The notes under the pieces: model-generated | Told to the model about the DNA's origin: nothing | What the model saw: the letters and a program-made list of their open reading frames with translations, nothing else | Databases searched by the model: none | In this document: positions 9,027 through 15,487 of the stretch, one piece after another | How positions within the stretch are numbered: the stretch's first letter is position 1 | Layout of the letters: every line of letters begins with the position of its first letter | Program-made: the position numbers and the translations under genes | Source: Paludibacter sp. | GTDB taxonomy: Bacteria; Bacteroidota; Bacteroidia; Bacteroidales; Paludibacteraceae | Assembly (NCBI GenBank): GCA_024709185.1 | Contig: JANJXE010000010.1 | Coordinates: 1 to 15,487 of the forward strand | Reading direction: 5' to 3' | Length of the DNA stretch: 15,487 bases

Positions 9027-10640
9027 TTACTTATTTAGCTTGTTGAGTGCGCGGTCGGAGGCGAGCTTTCCGGTAACTATCGACATGGGAAAGCCGGATG
9101 GACTGTAGGTCCACTGTCCGGCCTGCCAAACCGAGGGCAGCGGGGTTACCACGGCATCGTTGACATGTAGCATTTGGGTGACTGCCGGCACAACAGGATT
9201 GGTAAATGCCCAGCCTGTGAGTGCCCCATGGGTGTTACCGGTGAGTTTTTCCATCGAAAGCGGCGACGATGAAAACCGTTTTATAATCTTGTCCTTGATT
9301 CCCGGAAAAATGGTTTCGTTCATGATCTCAATCGTCAGCACCTCTATAAACTCCTTCATTTCAGCCGTCCAACCATAGTTCTCGATTTGTTTTTCAAGAT
9401 GATAATCCAGGAAAAGGCTCACCTCAAGTCCCACTTTTCCTTCGGGAGCCAAATCAGGATCACGCAGGGCGGGAATGGCAATTTCGAAGGTGTTTAACCG
9501 GAAGTAATCGCGCAGGTAGTGTTTGACGCTGGCTTTCAGCTCTTGTAAGTCGGAGTCGGCCGTAGAACTTAAAAATGTTTCGATAAACTTTGTTGATACC
9601 GACGACAGCCCGCGCTTATCCGGTGTGAAAAAGAAATGACCGGTGCAGCGCTGTTCGAACCAGGAAGGAGATTCGTCCACAATCAGGTACACTGTAAACA
9701 CCGAATCACCACCAGTCAGTGGTTTCATTTCATCAATCTTTCCCTGAATTGTATTGGCTAAATTGATGTCTTTTACTTCTTTAAGCGGAATAATATTGTA
9801 CAGTTGCTTTAAATCGCAGGCCCATATCAACTCTTTGTACTCCGTTTCGATACCCCGGCTGTCGGTGATACGCAGGGTTTCCGGATTCAGCGATACCACT
9901 TTCACACCGGTATAAATTTCACCTCCTTTTTCAAGTATAAAATCGGTAATACGGCTGATTACCGTTCCAGTTCCGCCTTTAGGGTAGTGGTAGTCCAGGT
10001 AAAGACTGAAATAACTCAATGCAAAGGAGGTAGGCGTATGCTTAAAAAAGTGCTGAGCAATAATGTCCACCAGCGCCGGATTACTTGTAAGCCGGTGCAG
10101 GTACTGTTCAACGGGCTCGTACAATCGGTTGATGTTGCGCATGGTAAACAGAAACCGAAACAGCCAGGGCAACAGCTTTCCAAACAGGTATTTTTTATTA
10201 TTCGGAATATCCATCAGGGCCGGATTATCGATTCCATACAGCACATCCATATAGCCCATAATCTTCTTAATTTCACGGATGATTACGTCAATATCGGCCG
10301 CATTTTCCGGGAAATGGTTTTTCAGAAAAGAGGCATAGGTGGCGATACTTTTTTTATCGTTAATGCGAATTACTTCATCACCAATGCCCACCGAAACCGT
10401 CACTTGTTGAAATTCTATGTCGATACCAAGCTGCTTCAACATCGGAAATACGATTCCCGAATTTTCGATGGAGCGTAATCCGGAATCGAAATACACCCCG
10501 TCGCGCTGGAAGGTCTGCACCAGTCCGCCGGTTTTCGACTGCATCTCGAACAAAGCGACCTTTTTGCCGGCTTTGGCCAGGTAGGCTGCGGCTGTTAAAC
10601 CGGCAATGCCACCTCCCACTACTACTACATCGTATTTCAT
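9027..10640 (-). CDS. FAD-dependent oxidoreductase of the phytoene desaturase / carotenoid isomerase / retinol saturase family
   Basis: A 537-residue flavoprotein. The N-terminal dinucleotide fold is classic: VVVGGGIAGLTAAAYLAKAGKKVALFE (GxGxxG, with the Glu that binds FAD ribose), then GGLVQTFQRDGVYFDSG. The C-terminal FAD contact GQWTYSPSGFPMSIVTGKLA is also clear. Relatives desaturate, saturate or isomerise conjugated polyenes (CrtI, CrtISO, RetSat); I cannot tell which reaction this one performs. It matches residues ~322-846 of the upstream fusion protein along its whole length (MDVLYGI.NP, KLLPW, FALSYFSLYLDY.YPKGG), so the two are paralogues from a local duplication. ATG at 10640 was chosen over a TTG two codons upstream. 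It follows the fusion gene after about 83 bases, and the hydrolase follows immediately. Confidence 0.9.
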   Translation of the reverse strand: MKYDVVVVGGGIAGLTAAAYLAKAGKKVALFEMQSKTGGLVQTFQRDGVYFDSGLRSIENSGIVFPMLKQLGIDIEFQQVTVSVGIGDEVIRINDKKSIATYASFLKNHFPENAADIDVIIREIKKIMGYMDVLYGIDNPALMDIPNNKKYLFGKLLPWLFRFLFTMRNINRLYEPVEQYLHRLTSNPALVDIIAQHFFKHTPTSFALSYFSLYLDYHYPKGGTGTVISRITDFILEKGGEIYTGVKVVSLNPETLRITDSRGIETEYKELIWACDLKQLYNIIPLKEVKDINLANTIQGKIDEMKPLTGGDSVFTVYLIVDESPSWFEQRCTGHFFFTPDKRGLSSVSTKFIETFLSSTADSDLQELKASVKHYLRDYFRLNTFEIAIPALRDPDLAPEGKVGLEVSLFLDYHLEKQIENYGWTAEMKEFIEVLTIEIMNETIFPGIKDKIIKRFSSSPLSMEKLTGNTHGALTGWAFTNPVVPAVTQMLHVNDAVVTPLPSVWQAGQWTYSPSGFPMSIVTGKLASDRALNKLNK

Positions 10641-10723
10641 TTGCAAGGGTGTTTAGTTAAATCGTGGTATTCTCACCTAAATATGTCTCATGGTTTCGGG
10701 ATTTACATTCCCTGATCGTTTCC

Positions 10724-13264
10724 TCATTTTTGTTTCAAAATGGCATTGGCCGCCAGTTTGCCCGTGAGTATCGACATGGGCACGCCGGCCGGACTATACG
10801 CCCATTGACCCGCCTGATATACCGACGGGAAAGGAGTGAATACCGAACGGTCAGCAATTTTTATGTTGTTGATTACCGGCATATCGGTCGTAAACTCCCA
10901 TCCCACAATAGCGCCTTCGGAACTTCCGGTGCGGTTTTCGATGCTTAACGGCGAGAACGAGAACCGGTGGAGAATCTTTCCTTCCAGCATCGGGAACACC
11001 GATTGGGAGATTACCCGAATGATTTCTTCCTCCATGAAGGGAATTAATTCGCCCAGCCATCCTGCTTCCTGTACTTTTTTAAATAAGGAATGTTCGGCCA
11101 GGAAGCTGATAATCATTCCGGTTTTGCCTTCAGGCGCCAGGGCTTTGTCGCGTAAGGCCGGAATGGAAATTTCGAAGGTGTTGAGGCCGATGAATCGTTT
11201 TGCCCATTCGAGAACTTCCTGTTTATCCCCGAAACGACTCATCAGCTCATCAAACTCTTTGCGGTGTGTTTCGCCCAAGCCCTGTCGCGACGGGGTGTAG
11301 AAGAAGTGCCCGTTCGCAATTTTGCCAAAACTTTCCACCGGCTCATCCACCTGCAGGTAAAGGGTAAACACCGACTCGCCACCTTTGTTACGTAGCACTT
11401 TCGACCTCACAGCCTCCATGCCTGTACGTAGTCCGGGCTCGAGATTTTCGGTTTCCGAAATGCGGTACAGGGTTTTTAAATCGCCTGCCCACACCAGGTT
11501 CTTGTAGCTGTATTCCACGCCCTTATCATCCACAATACGCTTAGCGCCGGGAATGACCCTCGTCACCGTGGTGCGGTTTTTAATGGTCCCCCCCAGCTCC
11601 CTGATTCTTGCGCCCAGGGCTTCCGACAAACGCCCAACGCCTCCTTTGGGATAAAAATAATCGAGGTAGAGCGAGAAATAACTCAGTGCAAAGAAGGTGG
11701 GTGTATTCCGGAAAAAATGCTGCGAGATAATATCGCGGAGCGAAGGATTACTAACCACCGAAGTAAGGTATTCCTCCACAGGCAGCTGCATCTTGTTTAT
11801 TTTACCAACCGTCATTATAAAGCGCGGCATCCACGGAAGGAGTTTTTTGAAGATATACGCGGTGTCGCGTTTCAGGTCTTTAAACACTGGGTTTTCAATC
11901 CCATAAAGCACATCCATGTGATCCATGATTTTGCGGATGGTCTTTATCACTTCATCAATTTCGCTGGAATTTTCGGGATAGAATTTCTTCAGCATGTCAC
12001 TGTAGGCATCTAAACTTTCTACCGTTGAGAGGCTCAGGATTTCATTTTCCACCCCCAGCGATACCGGACTACGCACCGATTCGAGTTCGATGTTCAAATC
12101 CTGTAACATGGGAAGAATAATACCCGCATCCTCGAGTGCCCGCACGCCGGCATCGAAATGAAAACCATTGCGCACAAAAGTATTGACCAACCCACCCAGC
12201 TCTCGGTTTTTCTCGATTAGCAACACTTTGTGACCTTCTCTGGCCAGAAAAGCTGCAGCAGTCAGGCCAGCTGCTCCGGCACCCACTACAATATGGTCGT
12301 AAGCATTTTCGCCCCCGGGCAATCCTGTTATTTTCAATGTTTCATTCCACAAGGCAGAGGCCACTTCCCGATCCAGTGCCGGAGGAGCCGGCTCTTCAAG
12401 AGTCGTTAGATTGAAAAACTTCCCACTCACACCGGCAATTTCCTTCGATACGCCCAGGTAATACAGCGCCCCGGCCGAAATAGATGCCGGCTTTAGCGTC
12501 TTATCGAAGAAAGTACGTTTGAACCAGCGGTACAGCGGCCCGTTTTCCTGTCCTGTTTCCGATTTTACAGCGCCCGGATGCATGGTATTTATCGTCACCC
12601 CTGTATTCCGGAACTGTTCCTCGAACACCAGCATCGACAGCAGCTGCGCCAGTTTAGCCGAACCATAGCTTCCCAGTCCCGAGTAAGACCGTTTCGCCCA
12701 GTTTAAATCGTCAAGGCGCAATCCCCAGGCTGCAAAGCGATGTCCTTCCGAACCCACCATAATAATTCGTGCCTCTTTCTGCGCTTTCAACTTATCCATC
12801 AGCAGGAAATTGATGATAAACGACGAAAGATAGTGCACCGCAAACACCTTTTCAAAACCATCGGGGGTGAGTTCGCGCCGGGTCATGTACACACCGGCAT
12901 TGTGAATCAGAATGTCGATGGAAGTTTCCAGTTGAACCAATTCCCCTGCCACCCTGAATGTATCGTCCATCCGGCTTAAGTCGGCGATAAGGTAGTCGCA
13001 GCGCACCCCGAATTCAGTTTCAATTTCCTTTTTCAACCGTTCCGATTTTTCAGGATTGCGGTTGATACAAACTAAACTGGCACCGTTAGAAGCATAATAG
13101 CGGGCCGTATCGTACCCAATACCAGAAGTAGCACCCGTGATAACCACCAGTTTGCCGGTACAGGAGTCGGTGCACAATTCCGGTTTCCGTTGGTTGTTGC
13201 GGATCATAGCAAACACATTGGACCAACGGTATTGACGAATATATTGAAGAGTTTTTAATTTCAT
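10724..13264 (-). CDS. Fusion of a retinol-dehydrogenase-like SDR with a retinol-saturase/CrtISO-like flavoprotein
   Basis: An 846-residue two-enzyme protein. Residues ~36-315 are a short-chain dehydrogenase of the retinol dehydrogenase/protochlorophyllide reductase-like type: TGATSGIG (43-50) for NAD(P), ADLS with Asp95, HNAG (121-124), Ser172 and the catalytic YGSAK (Tyr200, Lys204). The tetrad asparagine position (usually VNHL or VNYL) reads VHYL, giving His144. Residues ~322-846 are a complete FAD oxidoreductase: VGAGAAGLTAAAFLAREGHK (327-346), Glu351, GGLVNTF, and the C-terminal GQWAYSPAGVPMSILTGKLA. The first 30 residues are basic and aromatic and might touch membrane, but there is no signal peptide. 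An SDR that interconverts an alcohol and carbonyl next to a polyene reductase or isomerase suggests two steps on one lipid. The frame is unbroken through the linker, so this is a genuine fusion and not two genes. Confidence 0.93.
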   Translation of the reverse strand: MKLKTLQYIRQYRWSNVFAMIRNNQRKPELCTDSCTGKLVVITGATSGIGYDTARYYASNGASLVCINRNPEKSERLKKEIETEFGVRCDYLIADLSRMDDTFRVAGELVQLETSIDILIHNAGVYMTRRELTPDGFEKVFAVHYLSSFIINFLLMDKLKAQKEARIIMVGSEGHRFAAWGLRLDDLNWAKRSYSGLGSYGSAKLAQLLSMLVFEEQFRNTGVTINTMHPGAVKSETGQENGPLYRWFKRTFFDKTLKPASISAGALYYLGVSKEIAGVSGKFFNLTTLEEPAPPALDREVASALWNETLKITGLPGGENAYDHIVVGAGAAGLTAAAFLAREGHKVLLIEKNRELGGLVNTFVRNGFHFDAGVRALEDAGIILPMLQDLNIELESVRSPVSLGVENEILSLSTVESLDAYSDMLKKFYPENSSEIDEVIKTIRKIMDHMDVLYGIENPVFKDLKRDTAYIFKKLLPWMPRFIMTVGKINKMQLPVEEYLTSVVSNPSLRDIISQHFFRNTPTFFALSYFSLYLDYFYPKGGVGRLSEALGARIRELGGTIKNRTTVTRVIPGAKRIVDDKGVEYSYKNLVWAGDLKTLYRISETENLEPGLRTGMEAVRSKVLRNKGGESVFTLYLQVDEPVESFGKIANGHFFYTPSRQGLGETHRKEFDELMSRFGDKQEVLEWAKRFIGLNTFEISIPALRDKALAPEGKTGMIISFLAEHSLFKKVQEAGWLGELIPFMEEEIIRVISQSVFPMLEGKILHRFSFSPLSIENRTGSSEGAIVGWEFTTDMPVINNIKIADRSVFTPFPSVYQAGQWAYSPAGVPMSILTGKLAANAILKQK

Positions 13265-13326
13265 CTCAAAAATTCTGAATAAAATGTAATAAAAAATTAA
13301 AGCTGAAACAACAGAATCAGCTGTTC

Positions 13327-13374
13327 GGTTCGAACCATGGCATCAAAAGTAAATCAAACGATACATCACCCAAA
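13327..13374 (-). promoter_or_regulatory. Internal promoter before the SDR-flavoprotein fusion, with palindrome at the predicted start
   Basis: On the minus strand TTTG (13374-13371), 19 bases, then TACTTTTG (13351-13344) is an excellent match to the Bacteroidetes -33/-7 promoter. It starts at the 3' end of the SnoaL-like gene and gives the fusion gene a leader of about 70 bases. A perfect 10-bp palindrome GGTTCGAACC (13327-13336) lies just downstream, about where transcription should begin, and could be an operator. Confidence 0.6.
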
Positions 13375-13839
13375 CTTCCGCACTAAAAACCGCCGGTACA
13401 TCTTACCAAATTTCGGAATATTATTAAAAATATCGCCCCACAAATCGTAGTAGTCGCGCTGCTCTTTTATCAAGCCGTCGTCGCTGAGCACCAGCTTGGT
13501 AGCGCCATACATGGGCGTATTCGGATATTTCTTAAACATCATGGTCATCACCCAGTCGAACAAAATCACATTTTCGTTTTGCGAGATCGCCAGAATTTCC
13601 ATTTGAAGCTGAGTAGTGCGCTGTGTCAGCCGGTTACACATTTCCACGAAATTGTCGATTCCCTCGATGCGCTGGATGGTATCCTGAAACACAATATCGG
13701 GGTGGTAATATTTAAAAATATGCGACCAGTCGGGTTTCCCTTCGCGGTTGTAGGTTTGCGACCACAGCTCCTGGATAGTATCCACGTTCAGGGGCAGGCG
13801 ATCGGCAGGAGTGTTTAAAGCGTTTTCAGAAGTATTCAT
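13366..13839 (-). CDS. NTF2/SnoaL-like (ketosteroid-isomerase fold) protein
   Basis: A 157-residue cytoplasmic protein of the NTF2-like superfamily, a cone-shaped fold used by delta-5-3-ketosteroid isomerase, polyketide cyclases and many small-ligand binding proteins. Family features: an N-terminal helix with WSHIFKYYHPDIVFQD (about 38-53), IEGIDNFVEMCNRL (58-71), the WVMTMMF strand, and the C-terminal IKEQRDYYDLWGDIFNNIP, a conserved pattern in this subgroup. No function is proven for the subgroup. It overlaps the DUF2141 gene by ATGA (13836-13839), so the two are coupled, and it is followed 101 bases later by the SDR-flavoprotein fusion, which has its own promoter. An isomerase or lipid-carrier role in the same pathway is inference. 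Confidence 0.85.
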   Translation of the reverse strand: MNTSENALNTPADRLPLNVDTIQELWSQTYNREGKPDWSHIFKYYHPDIVFQDTIQRIEGIDNFVEMCNRLTQRTTQLQMEILAISQNENVILFDWVMTMMFKKYPNTPMYGATKLVLSDDGLIKEQRDYYDLWGDIFNNIPKFGKMYRRFLVRKFG

Positions 13840-14252
13840 TTGGAGAATAAATAGATGGTTTTACAATTGATGACAGTTGATTCGGTTAGTTCAAAGAGCA
13901 TGCGTTTGAGTGTTGGGGGGCCTTTCAGGAGACTCGGATTATTGGAATAGCCAAAACCCTCGTTGGGAATTCCCAACCAATTAGTATCCAGTTTCTTATT
14001 GTTGTTTTCGTCGTGAATAAACTGAAAGGCATATTTCCCGGGCTGAAGCTTATCGAAAACCATGAAGCATTTATTATCCACAATGGTACGGCTTGCCGCA
14101 GCAACCGGTTGGTCCTTATCGTTGCGAAGTTCGCCATGAACAGTACCTCTGCAATTACGCAGGTTCGAAATTTCAACACTCAGCGCCAGCTGTGCCATCA
14201 ACCCAATAGGAAGAAGAGAAAAAACAAGTGTCAAAGCAACTTTCTGCATCAT
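13836..14252 (-). CDS. DUF2141 family exported protein
   Basis: A 138-residue protein with a signal peptide (MMQKVALTLVFSLLPIGLMAQ) and a single DUF2141 domain: GTVHGELRND, then FDKLQPGKYAFQFIHDENNN, then LDTNWLGIPNEGFGYSNN. These are the hallmarks of this small beta-sandwich family, which is exported and has no established function. I chose the ATG at 14252 (a second ATG follows at 14249). The frame remains open upstream to a TTG at 14312, but that would put about 20 aromatic residues before the signal peptide and overlap a possible promoter box. First gene of the minus-strand cluster; its stop overlaps the SnoaL-like start. Confidence 0.88.
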   Translation of the reverse strand: MMQKVALTLVFSLLPIGLMAQLALSVEISNLRNCRGTVHGELRNDKDQPVAAASRTIVDNKCFMVFDKLQPGKYAFQFIHDENNNKKLDTNWLGIPNEGFGYSNNPSLLKGPPTLKRMLFELTESTVINCKTIYLFSK

Positions 14253-14282
14253 TTGAACGAACTTAGTATAAAAATAAAAGTG

Positions 14283-14317
14283 CAAAATACAATAGATTTT
14301 GAAAAAGTCCAAAAATA
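14283..14317 (-). promoter_or_regulatory. Candidate promoter for the DUF2141 gene
   Basis: Two readings are possible. TTTG (14313-14310) and TATTTTG (14289-14283, one base short of TAnnTTTG) are 20 bases apart and would start the transcript about 25 bases before the ATG. Alternatively TATTTTTG (14317-14310) is itself a -7 box whose -33 region would lie inside the repeat arm. Confidence 0.4.
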
Positions 14318-14333
14318 CAACTAATATTTAAGA

Positions 14334-14485
14334 TAATGTTTAATGTTTAATTATTAATGATTAATGGGTGCAGTTGAGAGGTGATATGCTTTTAAAGAGA
14401 CTTGTATCGTCACTAAACTCATTTAAGAGTATATCGCATGTACAATACCACCCATTAATCATTAATTATTAACCATTAATCATTA
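14334..14485. repeat. 152-bp hairpin-forming intergenic element (MITE- or REP-like)
   Basis: Two 37-base arms at 14334-14370 and 14449-14485 are inverted copies with three mismatches; the best block is ATTAATGATTAATGGGTG and its complement. Complementarity continues inward in the 78-base centre (GATAT and CTTTTAAA/CTCTTAAA blocks), so the whole element could fold into one long hairpin. The arms are built from TTAATG-like units. No open reading frame and no obvious target-site duplication was seen. It lies between the divergent DUF2141 and lepA genes. Confidence 0.8.
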
Positions 14486-14493
14486 AAAAGTTT

Positions 14494-14501
14494 TATCTTT
14501 G
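14494..14501 (+). promoter_or_regulatory. Candidate lepA -7 box
   Basis: TATCTTTG matches TAnnTTTG and lies about 40 bases before the ATG. No TTTG occurs at the -33 distance; that region falls in the right arm of the hairpin repeat. Confidence 0.5.
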
Positions 14502-14539
14502 CGCTCTCAAAACTGTATATACAATTTTTTGTACCACGA

Positions 14540-15487
14540 ATGAATAAAATTCGCAATTTTTGTATCATTGCTCATATCGACCACGGAAAGAGTACCCTGG
14601 CCGATCGATTACTGGAATACACTAAAACCGTTTCGGAAAAAGACCTGCAGGCCCAGGTTCTCGATAATATGGACCTGGAGCGCGAACGGGGAATTACCAT
14701 TAAAAGTCACGCGATTCAAATGTCGTACGTGCAGGATGGTGAAGTGTACACCTTTAATCTCATTGATACTCCGGGGCATGTCGACTTCTCGTACGAGGTG
14801 TCGCGTTCGATTGCCGCCTGCGAAGGAGCATTGCTCATTGTGGATGCCACACAGGGCATTCAGGCTCAGACCATTTCGAACCTCTATATGGCCATCGAGC
14901 ACGATCTGGAGATTATCCCGGTGATGAACAAGATGGATATGGACTCGGCAATGCCCGAGGAAGTAGAGGACCAGATTGTCGAATTGTTGGGATGTAAACC
15001 CCACGAGATTATTCGTGCAAGCGGAAAAACCGGTATGGGCGTGGAAGAAATTTTGCGTGCAATTGTGGAGCGGGTCCCAGCTCCGAAAGGCGATCCCGAA
15101 GCACCACTTCAATGCCTTATTTTCGACTCGGTGTTTAATTCCTTCCGCGGTATAATTGCCTATTTTAAAATCGTAAACGGTACCATTCGTAAGGGCGAAC
15201 TGGTGAAATTTGTTGCTACCGAAAAAGAATACAATGCCGATGAGATTGGCATCCTACGGCTCGATATGATTCCACAGCAGGAGTTAAGTGCAGGCAATGT
15301 GGGCTATATCATTTCAGGAATTAAGACCTCGAAGGAAGTGAAGGTGGGCGATACTATTACCCATGTGAAACGTCCGTGCAGCGAGGCTATCGATGGTTTT
15401 GAAGAAGTAAAGCCGATGGTGTTTGCCGGAGTATATCCCATCGAAACAGAAGATTTTGAAGACCTGCGTTCGGCAATTGAAAAATTA
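14540..15487 (+). CDS. lepA: Elongation factor 4 (LepA GTPase), N-terminal part cut by window edge
   Basis: The first 316 codons of a protein usually near 600 residues. LepA/EF4 is a ribosome-associated translational GTPase implicated in back-translocation and in translation initiation or ribosome assembly under stress. GTPase motifs are complete: AHIDHGKST (11-19), RGITIKS (50-56), [11 protein letters not shown] (76-86), NKMD (130-133) and ASGKTG (160-165). The DHGKST form and [20 protein letters not shown] region with the EF4 pattern [12 protein letters not shown] distinguish it from EF-G, which is longer here. The EF-Tu-like domain II begins near residue 187 ([20 protein letters not shown]), and the final residues ([20 protein letters not shown]) open domain III. 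The ATG at 14540 gives the standard [19 protein letters not shown] start. Confidence 0.97.
   Translation, partial: MNKIRNFCIIAHIDHGKSTLADRLLEYTKTVSEKDLQAQVLDNMDLERERGITIKSHAIQMSYVQDGEVYTFNLIDTPGHVDFSYEVSRSIAACEGALLIVDATQGIQAQTISNLYMAIEHDLEIIPVMNKMDMDSAMPEEVEDQIVELLGCKPHEIIRASGKTGMGVEEILRAIVERVPAPKGDPEAPLQCLIFDSVFNSFRGIIAYFKIVNGTIRKGELVKFVATEKEYNADEIGILRLDMIPQQELSAGNVGYIISGIKTSKEVKVGDTITHVKRPCSEAIDGFEEVKPMVFAGVYPIETEDFEDLRSAIEKL

Noticed and set aside
9987..10478. A 163-codon plus-strand frame opposite the flavoprotein gene
   Set aside because: It is a shadow of the coding strand, with no recognisable domain or promoter.
10641..10646. TTG start two codons before the stand-alone flavoprotein ATG
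   Set aside because: The ATG gives MKYDVVVVGGGIAG, the normal distance from the start to the FAD fold.
9027..13264. Classical carotenoid biosynthesis cluster
   Set aside because: No phytoene synthase, GGPP synthase, lycopene cyclase or carotenoid ketolase is present, and the SDR fusion and esterase do not belong to known crt operons.
14253..14312. Extending the DUF2141 protein to a TTG at 14312
   Set aside because: The extra residues precede a complete signal peptide, and the TTG is part of a promoter-like box.
14334..14485. Insertion sequence or CRISPR array
   Set aside because: There is no transposase frame, no regular spacer pattern, and only one pair of inverted arms; a small non-coding hairpin element fits better.

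Overview
The window looks like chromosomal DNA from a member of the Bacteroidetes, probably the Bacteroidales/Marinilabiliales side. Three things point there: a SusC-type TonB-linked receptor next to a DUF6377-type membrane regulator; several good matches to the Bacteroidetes promoter (-7 box TAnnTTTG, -33 box TTTG) with few Shine-Dalgarno sites; and the protein families present (serpin lipoprotein, DUF2141, ACR3 with LMW-PTPase-type ArsC). The genus cannot be named from sequence alone. Both edges cut genes: susC on the left and lepA on the right.

Layout. (1) 1-2261, minus strand: the N-terminus of a SusC-like receptor, preceded by its probable regulator (TPR sensor, one membrane span, C-terminal HTH). 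A perfect 14-bp inverted repeat lies in the receptor leader. (2) 2420-5098, minus strand: a tight arsenic operon arsR-arsC-arsM-acr3 whose genes overlap by ATGA at every junction. Its promoter carries a dyad that brackets the -7 box. (3) 5264-6685, plus strand: ahcY, divergent from the ars operon, removes the S-adenosylhomocysteine that ArsM and other methyltransferases make; a perfect 16-bp terminator hairpin follows. (4) 6812-8035, plus strand: a lipoprotein serpin with an inhibitory-type hinge. (5) 8133-14252, minus strand: a five-gene cluster reading DUF2141 protein, NTF2/SnoaL-like protein, an SDR fused to a retinol-saturase/carotenoid-isomerase-like flavoprotein, a stand-alone paralogue of that flavoprotein, and an HSL-type alpha/beta hydrolase. 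(6) 14540 to the right edge, plus strand: lepA.

The most unusual part is region 5. One 846-residue protein joins a short-chain dehydrogenase resembling retinol dehydrogenases to a RetSat/CrtISO-like FAD oxidoreductase, and the next gene is a second copy of the flavoprotein half. Together with an esterase and a KSI-fold protein, this looks like an uncharacterised pathway acting on an unsaturated lipid alcohol or isoprenoid; the substrate is unknown. A degraded half copy and a full copy of the same AT-rich intergenic repeat flank the cluster (8038-8089 and 14334-14485), in the same orientation. The full copy is a 152-bp hairpin element sitting between the two divergent promoters of the cluster and lepA.

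No rRNA, tRNA, CRISPR array, transposase or integrase was seen.
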